From: Actinomycetota bacterium | GTDB taxonomy: Bacteria > Actinomycetota > Acidimicrobiia > Acidimicrobiales > Ilumatobacteraceae | Assembly: GCA_016700055.1 (NCBI GenBank) | Contig: CP064997.1 | Coordinates: forward strand, 1,364,001-1,428,000 | Reading direction: 5' to 3' | Length of the DNA stretch: 64,000 nucleotides | Shown here: positions 43,343 to 53,258 of the stretch, one piece after another | How the letters are laid out: the number at the start of each line of letters is the position of its first letter | Numbering within the stretch: the first letter of the stretch is position 1 | Program-made: the position numbers and the translations under genes | Notes under the pieces: model-generated | Database searches by the model: none | What the model was told of the DNA's origin: nothing | The model's input: only the letters and a program-made list of their open reading frames with translations

Positions 43343-43606
43343 ATGCTCATTCTCGGGATCATCGTCGCCGGCATGGTCATCGGCTGGCTCGCCCAACTCG
43401 TCCTCGGACGCCAAGGACGAGAGGTCGACTGGACGATGGCCCTCGTCGCCGGCATCGGTGGCTCGTTCGTCGGTGGCCTGCTCGCCAGCCTGCTCGCCGG
43501 CGACGGGCTCGCGCTCCGCCCGAGCGGGCTGATCGGATCGCTGGTCGGCGCGCTGATCGTGACCGCCGTCTGGATCGCCGTCGCGAACCGCCGCGCCGCA
43601 CGCTGA
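43343..43606 (+). CDS. GlsB/YeaQ/YmgE-family small membrane protein
   Basis: An 87-residue protein of three hydrophobic segments: LILGIIVAGMVIGWLAQLVL, MALVAGIGGSFVGGLLASLL and LIGSLVGALIVTAVWIAVAN. The glycine-rich pattern and length match the transglycosylase-associated / GlsB stress protein family. Members respond to envelope or general stress, and their exact role is unsettled. It lies between HtrA-like paralogues 2 and 3. Confidence 0.85.
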   Translation: MLILGIIVAGMVIGWLAQLVLGRQGREVDWTMALVAGIGGSFVGGLLASLLAGDGLALRPSGLIGSLVGALIVTAVWIAVANRRAAR

Positions 43607-43665
43607 CCACGCGCAGCTCGAACCCCGACCGGGCTCGGCACGTTCCTCGATCGGGGAACCTCCCT

Positions 43666-43694
43666 CGACAACGTCTATCGGTCGGTGCATGATC
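43666..43694 (+). promoter_or_regulatory. Putative promoter of HtrA-like lipoprotein 3
   Basis: TCGACA (43666-43671), 17 bp, CATGAT (43689-43694), followed by GGGGAGGA before ATG 43726. Same spacing as for paralogues 1 and 2. Confidence 0.5.
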
Positions 43695-43725
43695 GACGCC
43701 GGGAGCTGAATCGGGGAGGACGGCG

Positions 43726-45933
43726 ATGGCTGGGCGGCATTGCGTCGGTATGGGTTTGGCGGCGGTGGGGGTGTTGTTGGCGACGGGTTGTGGTGGTGAC
43801 GACGGTGGTGTGATCGGTGCGTCGACGACTGTGGCTGTCGTCGATTCGACCCCTGACACCACAGATGGCGGCGGCGGTGGTGAGGTGGTGTCGAGCCTGG
43901 ACGACGTGGTGTCGGCGATGGTGCGCATCGACACCCGCGGCGGGCTGGTGCATCCCGAGTTCGGCGCATACGAGTACTCGGGCGGCGGGTCGGGGTTCTT
44001 CGTCGACCCGTCAGGGATCGCGGTCACCAACAACCACGTCGTCACCGGCGTCGCCGCGTTGGAGGTGTTCGTCGGCGAAGAAGACGAGCCCCGCAACGCG
44101 CAGGTGCTCGGCGTGTCGGAGTGCTCCGACCTGGCCGTGATCGACGTCGAAGGCGACGGCTTCCCCTACCTCGAGTGGTACGACGGCGAGATCCGCGCCG
44201 GGCTCGACGTGTACGCGGCGGGCTACCCCACGCCGGAGACGATCTACGCGTTGACGAGCGGGATCGTGGCCAACACCAGGGCCAGCGGGGAGATGACCTG
44301 GGCGTCGGTGGACTCGGTGATCGAACACGACGCCGGGATCCGCCCGGGCAGCTCCGGCGGGCCCCTGGTCACGCAAGACGGCAAGGTCGTCGGCATCAAC
44401 TACGCCTACAACGAACCGATAGAGGGTGCCTCCGAGCAGCAGTTCGCGATCTCCGAACAAGTGGCGCTGCCGATCATCGACGCGCTGTCGGCGGGCGAAG
44501 ACGTGTTGTCGCTCGGTGTCAACGGCGTTGCCGTCGCCGATCCCGACAACGGCATCTACGGGGTGTGGGTGCAGTCCGCGGAGACCGGCTCGCCGGCGGG
44601 TGAGCTCGGTCTGGAGGGCGGCGACATCATCACCAAGATCGAAGGGCTCACCTTGGGCACCGACGGCACGATGAAGGACTACTGCGACATCTTGCAGTCG
44701 CACCAACCCAGCGACCCGCTGAGCGTGCAGGTGCTGCGCTTCGCCACCGAGGAGTACCTCACCGGCGAGTTCAACGGCGACGAACTCGGGCTGCAGTACT
44801 CCTTCGCCGACCAAGTCGCCGACGACCTCGGCGACGAGATCGCAGACGCACCCGACGACGCCGGCGGAGCCGAACCGAGCGCGGCGGGATCGTCGTCGTT
44901 CGAGACCGACTACGTGCTGCTCACCGACGACTACGGCGTCTTGCAGGTGGAAGTGCCGGCCGACTGGAGCGACGTCGATTCCTTCGTCCCGTTCAACGAC
45001 GCCGACGGCAACGAGGACGGCACCGGGATCATGGCCGCACCGAACCTGGTGGACTTCAACGACACCTGGGGCACCCCGGGGATGGCGATCTCGGCCAGGG
45101 CGTTGAACGGCAGCAGCTTCGACCCGGAGCTGCTGCTCGATTGGAACAGGGAGAACCTCGGCTTCCTCGACGCGTGCACCGAGGGTGAGCGCCAGGACTA
45201 CGACGACGGGCTGTACACCGGGCTGTACCAGACGTTCAGCGCCTGCGGTGACACCGAGACCGAGTTCGTCACGATCGCCGCAGGGCAGGTGGACGGCCTG
45301 TTCGAGATCCTCGTGAACTTGCAGATCGTCACCTCAGCGGACTTGGACGCCCTCGACCGCGTCATCCAGACCTTCCAGGTGACCGGCGACGTGCCTGGGC
45401 TCATCGGCGACCCCGGCGAGTACGAGTCCTACACCGAGTACATGACGGTCACCGACGACTACGGCGCGATCCAGGTGGAGGTGCCGGTGGAGTGGAGCGA
45501 AGTCGACTCGTACTTCCCCCTCACTCGGGACGACGGCAGTGAGGTGGGCACGGGTCTGGCTGCTGCACCGAGCCTGCAAGGGTTCTTCGACGAGTGGGAG
45601 ACGCCCGGGATCGTGCTCCTGGCCGATCCCCAACCGCTCGCGGACCCCGATCAATGGCTCGACGACTATGCGGGCGGAGTGCTGAGCTTCGTCGGCGATT
45701 GCGTCGACGACGGCCGCGAGGACTACGACGACGGCTGGTACCAGGGCCGGATCCAGTACTTCTCGGACTGCAGCGACACCGGGAACGTCTACGTGTGGAT
45801 CGCGGCCGGCCCGCCGAGCGGCGAGTTCGGGCTCTTCGTCGAGGTGAACGCCGTCACCACCTACGACCTCGACGCGCTCGATCGGATCATGGCCACGTTC
45901 CAGGTGCTCGACGCCAGCGCGATCCCCCGCTGA
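43726..45933 (+). CDS. HtrA-like (S1C) lipoprotein protease with PDZ and two C-terminal repeat domains, paralogue 3
   Basis: A 735-residue intact lipoprotein, lipobox LLATGC. Triad segments TNNHVVTG, ECSDLAVID and RPGSSGGPL are all present, followed by PDZ (GSPAGELGLEGGDIITKIEG). The two C-terminal domains carry the DYDDGLYTG and DYDDGWYQG motifs with flanking cysteines. Compared with paralogue 1 the protease half has scattered changes, whereas part of the first C-terminal domain (around 45169-45265) is nearly identical in DNA to paralogue 2 (42541-42640). It is the only other intact copy besides paralogue 1. Confidence 0.88.
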   Translation: MAGRHCVGMGLAAVGVLLATGCGGDDGGVIGASTTVAVVDSTPDTTDGGGGGEVVSSLDDVVSAMVRIDTRGGLVHPEFGAYEYSGGGSGFFVDPSGIAVTNNHVVTGVAALEVFVGEEDEPRNAQVLGVSECSDLAVIDVEGDGFPYLEWYDGEIRAGLDVYAAGYPTPETIYALTSGIVANTRASGEMTWASVDSVIEHDAGIRPGSSGGPLVTQDGKVVGINYAYNEPIEGASEQQFAISEQVALPIIDALSAGEDVLSLGVNGVAVADPDNGIYGVWVQSAETGSPAGELGLEGGDIITKIEGLTLGTDGTMKDYCDILQSHQPSDPLSVQVLRFATEEYLTGEFNGDELGLQYSFADQVADDLGDEIADAPDDAGGAEPSAAGSSSFETDYVLLTDDYGVLQVEVPADWSDVDSFVPFNDADGNEDGTGIMAAPNLVDFNDTWGTPGMAISARALNGSSFDPELLLDWNRENLGFLDACTEGERQDYDDGLYTGLYQTFSACGDTETEFVTIAAGQVDGLFEILVNLQIVTSADLDALDRVIQTFQVTGDVPGLIGDPGEYESYTEYMTVTDDYGAIQVEVPVEWSEVDSYFPLTRDDGSEVGTGLAAAPSLQGFFDEWETPGIVLLADPQPLADPDQWLDDYAGGVLSFVGDCVDDGREDYDDGWYQGRIQYFSDCSDTGNVYVWIAAGPPSGEFGLFVEVNAVTTYDLDALDRIMATFQVLDASAIPR

Positions 45934-45935
45934 AC

Positions 45936-47116
<1,181 letters not shown>

Positions 47117-47129
<13 letters not shown>

Positions 47130-49138
47130 GGCGAAGAGTCCCCTTCGGTGGAGTCAATGATGGTCGTGTCGTCGGTCATGTCGTCGGTCGTGATCGCGTT
47201 CTCGGTCGGATGAGTCGCGCTATGTGTCACAAATCCGACCGAGAACTTGGGGGGAGATGGGGCGGGGAGGCGCCAGACGTGGGCGGCGGGGCCGTCGGCG
47301 GGGAGGGTGACGCAGCCGTCGTCGCCCACGACGAGCTGGTGGTCGCCGAACAGCGCGTCGACGGGCGATGTGCCTACGCCGAGCGCGCCGGCGTCGAGCA
47401 CGACGGGCTCGTGCGCGGAGCGCGCAGCGTGCACGAGCACGCGCTCGTCGAGGTGTTCGCGTACGAAGGTGACCGCGTCGTCGGTGGCGGCGACCCACCG
47501 CAGGCCGCCGTCTTGCAGGGCCGGGCTGCCGGCACGCAGATGGAGGAGCCGGCGATAGGCGTCGTGGAGCCGGCGGTCCCACCGGTTCTCGTCCCAGGGG
47601 AACGGCTGGCGGGCGGCGTTCATGCAGCAGCCCTCCACCCCCACCTCGTCGCCGGCGAACACCATCGGCACGCCGGGCATCGTGGCGAGCAGCGCCACGC
47701 CGACGATCTGGCGCTCGCGCGATCCGGCGACGGTGCGGAAGCGGGCCGTGTCGTGGCTGTCGAGCAGGGTCATGCTGGCCACCCGGGCCGGCCATGGAAC
47801 CGCAGCGGCGAGCGAGCGCATCGTGTCGACCATGGTGCGACCCGTGATGTGCGGCAGCGGACGCGGCTCGTGGAACATCGGGATCCCCCGCGCCCCTTGC
47901 AGCCACGACCACACGGGCCGAGTGAACCACTGGTACGCCATCGTGCCGTGCCAGCCCTCGCCGCCGAGGTCGGCCGACGCGTCGTGGCAGTGCTCGGCGA
48001 GCAACCAGGCGTCGGGGCGCACCGCGCGCATCGTCGCTCGGATCTCGCCGGCGATCTCGGCGTTCACGTCGACGGTGCCGTGGCGTCCGGTCATGTTCGC
48101 GACGTCGATCCGCCAACCGTCGAGCCCGACCGGCTCGTCGAGCCAGCGGTGCACCACTGAGCGCGACCCGCGCACCAGGCGCTCACGCAACTCGGTCGAC
48201 GTCAGGTCGAACTTGGGCAGGCTGGCGACGCCCTGCCAGGCCACGTAGCGCTGCGGGTGCTCGTCGAAGAAGTAGAAGCCCGCCTCGGCCGACGACGCGT
48301 CGGCGACTGCGGCCTCGAACCAGGCGTGGTGGCTGCCGCTGTGGTTGGTGGTCAGGTCGCCGATCACCTTGATCCCCCGCTCATGCGCCTCGGCGACGAG
48401 GCGCGCCAGGGCCTCGTCGCCGCCGAGCAGCGGGTCGACGTGATCGAAGGTGGTGGCGTTGTAGCGATGGCTGGAGAGCGCGGGGAAGAACGGGGTGAGG
48501 TAGAGCAGGTTCACGCCGAGGTCGGCGAGGTGGTCGAGGTGCTCACGCACGCCGTCGAGGTCGCCCCGGTAGAGCTGGTGCACGGCGCGCTGCTCTTCGA
48601 TCTGCACCGGCTCGTCCCATGCGGTGGCCGTCGCCCACGACGGCACCGGCGCGGCCGACGGCTCGCCCGGCGCGTCCTCGCGACGGCGCGCGAAGCGGTC
48701 GGGGAAGACCTGGTACGCCACGGTCCCGGCCAGCCACTGCGGCGGCGGTGAAGCGGTGCTCAGCACGAAGTCCTCGCGGTCGGGAACATCGCGGTCCCAC
48801 ACCCCCGCCGCATTGACGAAGCGATAGACGGCGTGGCCGCCGACCAACAGGAAGCGGTAGCGCATCACCGGGTGAGCCATCGTCACCTCGGCCTGCCACC
48901 ACTGCTCGGCCTGCCGACCAGGCACCTGCCCGACGCCTGCTGACCACCCTTGCACGCGCTCGGCGCGCACCCAGACCGGCTCGCCGTCGACGACGGTGCG
49001 CACCAGCACCTGCTCGGCCTCGCTCGCGGCGGGCACCACCAGGCGCACCGGCACGCGCTCGCCCAAGGCGGGCGAGCGCGTGCCGACGTACCGGGAGGAC
49101 CCGTCGTGGTGGGGCTCGTCGAGCAGCTTCGTCGCCAT
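47117..49138 (-). CDS. Glycoside hydrolase family 13 (neopullulanase / cyclomaltodextrinase-like)
   Basis: A 673-residue cytoplasmic-looking enzyme. An N-terminal CBM34-type domain (about 1-140) precedes the GH13 barrel. Region I is VIGDLTTNHSGSHH (about 254), region II DGWRIDVANMTG with nucleophile Asp (about 343), region III LLAEHCHD with the acid Glu (about 378), and region IV LLDSHDTARF with Asp (about 460). It probably cleaves imported maltodextrins. The C-terminus is odd: after HVWRLPAPSP the reading passes through palindromic repeat A (KFSVGFVTHSATHPTEN) and a Thr/Asp-rich tail (TTDDMTDDTTIIDSTEGDSS) into malK. This suggests insertion of the repeat at the 3' end of the gene. Confidence 0.9.
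47198..47246. repeat. Palindromic repeat A, copy 2 (intact)
   Basis: Perfect 14-bp arms GTTCTCGGTCGGAT and ATCCGACCGAGAAC around a 21-nt centre containing GTGTCACA. It is the reverse complement of the copy split by the IS30 element at 4246-5474, with one mismatch over 47 bp. It lies inside the last part of the GH13 reading frame. Confidence 0.9.
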
Positions 49139-49171
49139 GGCGCGTCCTTGCCTGCCCTGCCTCGCCGTGCG

Positions 49172-50131
49172 CTAGCCCTTGACCGCGCCCGCGGTGAGGC
49201 CGGACACGATGAAGCGCTGCAGGAACAAGAACAACACCACCACGGGGATGGCGCCGATCAGCGCGCCGGCCGCGAACGGACCCCAGCGGTTGTCGAAGCC
49301 GGCGAGGACGTACCGCGACAGGCCGACAGCGAGCGTGCGCTGGTCCTCCTGCTGCCCGAGGATCACGTCCGCGATCAGGAACTCGGCCTGGCTGGTGATG
49401 AACGAGAGCAGACCGATGACCGCGAGCACCGGAGTGGCGAGCGGCAACACGATGCGGAAGAAGATCTGCGCGTGCGTCGCGCCGTCGACCTTGGCCGACT
49501 CGTCGAGCTCTTGGGGAACGGTGTCGAAGAAGCCCTTCATCAAGAACGTGTTCACCCCGAGCGCGCCGCCCAGGTAGATGAAGATCAAACCCCAAGTGGT
49601 GCCGAGCCCGATCGCCGGGAACATCGTCTTCACCCTGGTCATGAACAAGAACAGGGCGACGATGGCGAGCAGGTTGGGGAACATCTGCACGAGCAGCAGC
49701 GCGAGCAGACCCGGGCGGCGTCCCTTGAACCGCATGCGCGAAAACGCGAATGCCGCGAGCGCGCACAAGAACACCGTCGCCAGCGCCGTGATGACGCCGA
49801 CCACCATCGAGTTGCGGAACCAGCGCCAGAACGGCGGGTGGCCGGGCTCGGTCATCAGCGTGCGGAAGTTGTCGAGGTTGATCTCGTTCGGGATCAGCCG
49901 CTGGCTGTTCAGGTTGCCGGGCCCGAACGCGGCCGAGAGCACCCAGAGCACCGGGAACAGCGCGAACGCGACTGCGAGCCACGCCACCAGGTGACGCCAC
50001 CCCGTGTCGGCGAAGTTCTGGGCGCGGCTGCGATGCGTGCCGCTGGCCCCTGGAGTGCGCCCCGGCGTCTTGGCCGGCGTGCCGGTCGTGGTTGCCGTCG
50101 TAGGCGTGATCGGCGTGGTCGGCGTGGCCAT
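49172..50131 (-). CDS. malG: Maltose-type ABC transporter permease MalG
   Basis: A 319-residue permease from ATG 50131, which overlaps the malF stop by one base (TGATG). An unusual Thr/Pro-rich N-terminal extension (TPTTPITPTTATTTGTPAKT) comes first, then six TM segments beginning LVAWLAVAFALFPVLWVLSA. The cytoplasmic EAA loop is ELDESAKVDGATHAQIFFRI, which docks on MalK. The C-terminus FIVSGLTAGAVKG is the conserved MalG tail. Confidence 0.92.
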   Translation of the reverse strand: MATPTTPITPTTATTTGTPAKTPGRTPGASGTHRSRAQNFADTGWRHLVAWLAVAFALFPVLWVLSAAFGPGNLNSQRLIPNEINLDNFRTLMTEPGHPPFWRWFRNSMVVGVITALATVFLCALAAFAFSRMRFKGRRPGLLALLLVQMFPNLLAIVALFLFMTRVKTMFPAIGLGTTWGLIFIYLGGALGVNTFLMKGFFDTVPQELDESAKVDGATHAQIFFRIVLPLATPVLAVIGLLSFITSQAEFLIADVILGQQEDQRTLAVGLSRYVLAGFDNRWGPFAAGALIGAIPVVVLFLFLQRFIVSGLTAGAVKG

Positions 50132-51756
50132 CAGCGCACCTCCTCGAGAGCCTTGGTGTACCTGAAGCTGAATGCCGAGATCGCGGCGACGAGCAGGAAG
50201 ATCACGAACGACACTGCGGACGCGAAGCCGTAATCGGCACCGCGCCCCCCGGCGAACGCCAGCTTGTAGGTGTAGCTGATGAGGATGTCGGTGCGTCCCG
50301 CGACCTGGCCCGAGATCGGCGGCTTGCCCTCGGTCAGCAGGTAGATCAGGTTGAAGTTGTTGAAGTTGAAGGCGAAGCTCGCGATGAGCAGCGGCGAGAC
50401 GGCGGTGAGCAGCAGCGGGAAGGTCACCCGACGGAACGCGGTGACCCCGGTCGCGCCGTCGACGTAGGCGGCCTCGTTCAAGTCGGTGGGGATGCCCTGG
50501 AGCGCACCGGTGCAGACGAGGAACATGTACGGGTAGCCGAGCCACAGGTTCACGACGAGGATCGAGATGTACGGCATCCAGTCGCCCGTGAGCCACGGGA
50601 TGCTGGTGCCGAGCCAGCGGTTGATCACCCCGAACTGCTCGTTGAACATGCCGCGCCAGACGAGCGCGGTCATGAAGCTGGGCAGGGCGTAGGGGACGAT
50701 GATCAGCGACCGGTAGAAGCGCTTGCCCTTCATCCGCGGGCTGTGGAACACCATCGCCAGGAGCATCCCCACCGCGAACGTGGTGAGCACCGAGAGCACG
50801 GCGAACACCACCGTCCAGGCGAAGACCCGCACGAACGGACCGCGCACGTCGGGATCGGTGAACAAGCGGGTGTAGTTCTCGAGGCCGACCGACGTGCGCC
50901 AGCCGGGCAGGAGTTGGCGGCCCTCCTCGGACACGAAGTAGCCGGCGTCCTCGGAGTACACCGTGCCGTCGACGGTGTCGGTGACGGTGTTGGTCGCGCT
51001 GTCGTAGACGTGACGCTGAAGCTTCACGAAGGCGGTCGTGAACCCGTCGTTGTCGATCTCGCCGCCATCGGCGGGCACGCGCAGCGCCGTGATGTCGGCG
51101 GCGCGATCCTGGGCCTGGCCGAGGTTCAGAGCCACGTAACCGTCGATCGTGAGCCTGCGGCCGTCGTCGACGATGTCGCCGGCGGCGACGGGGGTGAGGC
51201 CCTCTGGCGTGCCGAGGAAGAAGTTGCCGTCGGGATCGGTGAGCAAGAAGGCGATCTCGCCGGTCGGGGAGCCCTCGGCGAGGATCTGCAGCTCGTAGCG
51301 GACTGCGTCCTCGGCGGAGGTGATCGACTTCGTCTCGATCTGCTCGATCGCCTGGTCCTTCGAGATGTTGTTGCCGGTGCCGTAGTTCGTGGTGGAGATG
51401 TAGATCGTGTACAGCACCGGGTACACGACGAAGATCAGCAAGAAGATGGTGCCCGGTACGAGGTACTTCGCCGGCAGGAACCGGCGCGGGCTCAAGTAGA
51501 CGATGTCGATGACGACGATGGCGATGATCGACGCCACGGCAAAGGGGTAGTCGGGCTTGTCGAGCATCGTCGGCAACGCCCAGATGACGAGTGCGTTCGC
51601 CAGCGCCAGCAGCACGACTTTGACGATGAGCCCGGTCGTGCTCCCATGCGAGCGGGGCCGGGGGGCGAATGCCCCCCGGCCCCGGTCGCTGGATCCTGGC
51701 GTGCTGGCGCCTCCCGACGACATGTCGGTCGTCGGGGAATCCGCCTGCACGCTCAT
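50131..51756 (-). CDS. malF: Maltose-type ABC transporter permease MalF
   Basis: A 541-residue permease. The N-terminal TM segments (TGLIVKVVLLALANALVIWA, AVASIIAIVVIDIVYL, YLVPGTIFLLIFVVYPVLYT) precede a large extracytoplasmic P2-like domain of about 150 residues (YELQILAEGSPTGEIAFLLT, YVALNLGQAQDRAADITALR). The core TMs follow, with EAA motif LNEAAYVDGATGVTAFRRVT. This order is characteristic of MalF. It lies 6 bp downstream of malE. Confidence 0.92.
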   Translation of the reverse strand: MSVQADSPTTDMSSGGASTPGSSDRGRGAFAPRPRSHGSTTGLIVKVVLLALANALVIWALPTMLDKPDYPFAVASIIAIVVIDIVYLSPRRFLPAKYLVPGTIFLLIFVVYPVLYTIYISTTNYGTGNNISKDQAIEQIETKSITSAEDAVRYELQILAEGSPTGEIAFLLTDPDGNFFLGTPEGLTPVAAGDIVDDGRRLTIDGYVALNLGQAQDRAADITALRVPADGGEIDNDGFTTAFVKLQRHVYDSATNTVTDTVDGTVYSEDAGYFVSEEGRQLLPGWRTSVGLENYTRLFTDPDVRGPFVRVFAWTVVFAVLSVLTTFAVGMLLAMVFHSPRMKGKRFYRSLIIVPYALPSFMTALVWRGMFNEQFGVINRWLGTSIPWLTGDWMPYISILVVNLWLGYPYMFLVCTGALQGIPTDLNEAAYVDGATGVTAFRRVTFPLLLTAVSPLLIASFAFNFNNFNLIYLLTEGKPPISGQVAGRTDILISYTYKLAFAGGRGADYGFASAVSFVIFLLVAAISAFSFRYTKALEEVR

Positions 51757-51762
51757 CTCGGT

Positions 51763-53106
51763 TCAGCCGATCTCGGCGCGGATCGCCGTGGCGGCGTCGG
51801 TCATCGCCTGCTCGGGGTCGGTACCGCTCGCGATGAGCTGGTAAGCGTCGCCCCAGGTGGTGAACACGAACGACATCACCGGGAAGGCGGGCATCGGCAT
51901 GCCGGCCTCGCCGGCAGCTCCGAAGCCGGCGACGATCGGATCGTCGGCAACCTGCTCGAACGCGCTGGCCATTGCCGGCGGGCGAGCCCCGACCTCGTAC
52001 AGCGCGAGCTGCAGTTCTTCGGAGTTCAGGTAGTCGAGGACGAACGTCTTCGCGAGGTCTGCGTTCTCCGAGTACGGCGACAGCATGAAGCCCTGCACAC
52101 CGACGAACACCTGCGGGGTGATGCCCTCTTCGATCGGCGGAACGGGCTCGACCACGAAGGGCACGCCCATCGCCTCGAAGCCGTTGTCGGCCTGGGCGAC
52201 TGCCCACGGGCCGGTGAGCGCGAACGGCGCCCGGCCGGAGCCGAAGGAGTCGATCATCACGCCGTAGTCGATGTCCTTGGACAGCAGCCCGGACTCGAAC
52301 CAGCCGGCGATGTTCTGCGCGGCGGTGATCCCGCCCTCGCTGTCGAGTCCGACGTCGCTCGTGTCGAAGCCTGCGTCCGTCGTGCCGAACAGGTAGCCAC
52401 CGCTGCCGGTGAAGAGCGGCATGAAGTGGTACGGGCTGGCGTCAGGAGTGCCCTGCACGGCGAGGGGGATGTCGGCGTCGCCGCTCTCGACGAGACCGAG
52501 CGCGATCTCCTCGAGCTCGGCCCACGTGGCCGGTGCCTCGGGAACGAGGTCTGTGTTGCGGATGAGGGCGATGTTCTCGATCGCGTACGGCAGGCCGTAG
52601 ATCTGGCCTTCGTACGTGAATGCGTTGATCGCCACGTCGAGGTACTCGTCGGCGGCAGCGCCGAGCTCGAGCGGCGCGACTGCGCCGTTCGCGACGAGCT
52701 CGCCCAGCCAGTCGTGGGCGCCGACGTAGATGTCGGGGCCTTCACCGGCGGGCCCGGCGGTGGACACGTTGTCGCGGATCCGCTGGCTCGGCACTTCCTG
52801 CACGACCACCTTCAGGCCCTCGGCCGCGCCGAACTCCTCGGCGATCGGGGTGAGGATCGGCACTCGGGTGTCGTCGGCCCAGATCACGAGATCGGCGTCG
52901 CCGCGCTCGGGCAGCGGAGCTTCGGTCGTGGTCGGGGCGTCGGTGCTCGGAGCGTCGGTGCTCGGGGCATCGGTGCTCGGGGCGTCGGTGCTCGGAGCGT
53001 CGGTGCTCGGAGCGTCGGTATCGGTAGAGCTGTCGTCACCGCCGCAGGCCGCACCGATCAGTGCGATCCCGGCTAGCAACGCCAGCGCCGTCTTGCGCGT
53101 GCGCAT
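51763..53106 (-). CDS. malE: Maltose/oligosaccharide-binding lipoprotein MalE
   Basis: A 447-residue solute-binding lipoprotein from ATG 53106. The lipobox is IGAAC (LLAGIALIGAACGGD). A Ser/Thr/Asp/Pro linker built from repeated TDAPS units (about residues 28-65) separates the anchor from the binding domain. That domain starts DLVIWADDTRVPILTPIAEE and contains APFALTGPWAVAQADN and VGVQGFMLSPYSENADLAKT, as in MalE-family proteins. It delivers maltodextrins to MalFGK. The TDAPS linker is encoded by a 15-bp tandem repeat. Confidence 0.92.
   Translation of the reverse strand: MRTRKTALALLAGIALIGAACGGDDSSTDTDAPSTDAPSTDAPSTDAPSTDAPSTDAPTTTEAPLPERGDADLVIWADDTRVPILTPIAEEFGAAEGLKVVVQEVPSQRIRDNVSTAGPAGEGPDIYVGAHDWLGELVANGAVAPLELGAAADEYLDVAINAFTYEGQIYGLPYAIENIALIRNTDLVPEAPATWAELEEIALGLVESGDADIPLAVQGTPDASPYHFMPLFTGSGGYLFGTTDAGFDTSDVGLDSEGGITAAQNIAGWFESGLLSKDIDYGVMIDSFGSGRAPFALTGPWAVAQADNGFEAMGVPFVVEPVPPIEEGITPQVFVGVQGFMLSPYSENADLAKTFVLDYLNSEELQLALYEVGARPPAMASAFEQVADDPIVAGFGAAGEAGMPMPAFPVMSFVFTTWGDAYQLIASGTDPEQAMTDAATAIRAEIG
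52937..53020. repeat. 15-bp tandem repeat in the malE linker
   Basis: Five units of GCGTCGGTGCTCGG(A/G) from 52937 and a partial sixth. On the coding strand each encodes five residues of the TDAPS linker after the lipid anchor. Unit identity is high, so copy number could vary. Confidence 0.85.
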
Positions 53107-53180
53107 GTACTCCCCCTGTGAGGGTTGTCGGGCGAGGCGCGAGGGCGGCTCGCCACGGTCGGTTAGATGAGCGCACAGTA

Positions 53181-53237
53181 GCAAGGAATTTGCAGCGGAT
53201 GAAAATTTGCGGGCTCTTCTTGCAGAACCGACTGCAA
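53181..53237. promoter_or_regulatory. LacI-type operators between malE and the regulator
   Basis: TTGCAG (53220-53225) and CTGCAA (53232-53237) form an inverted repeat, and a further TTGCAG occurs at 53190-53195 within GCAAGGAATTTGCAG. The interval is shared by the divergent malE and lacI-family genes. The TTGCA/TGCAA half-sites match the usual LacI-family operator core. Confidence 0.6.
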
Positions 53238-53258
53238 ACCCCCTACCTTGTCCAGGCG

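Noticed and set aside
51756..53076. Long plus-strand frame opposite malE and malF
   Set aside because: It is an antisense shadow without domains; the minus-strand transporter genes have full family motifs.
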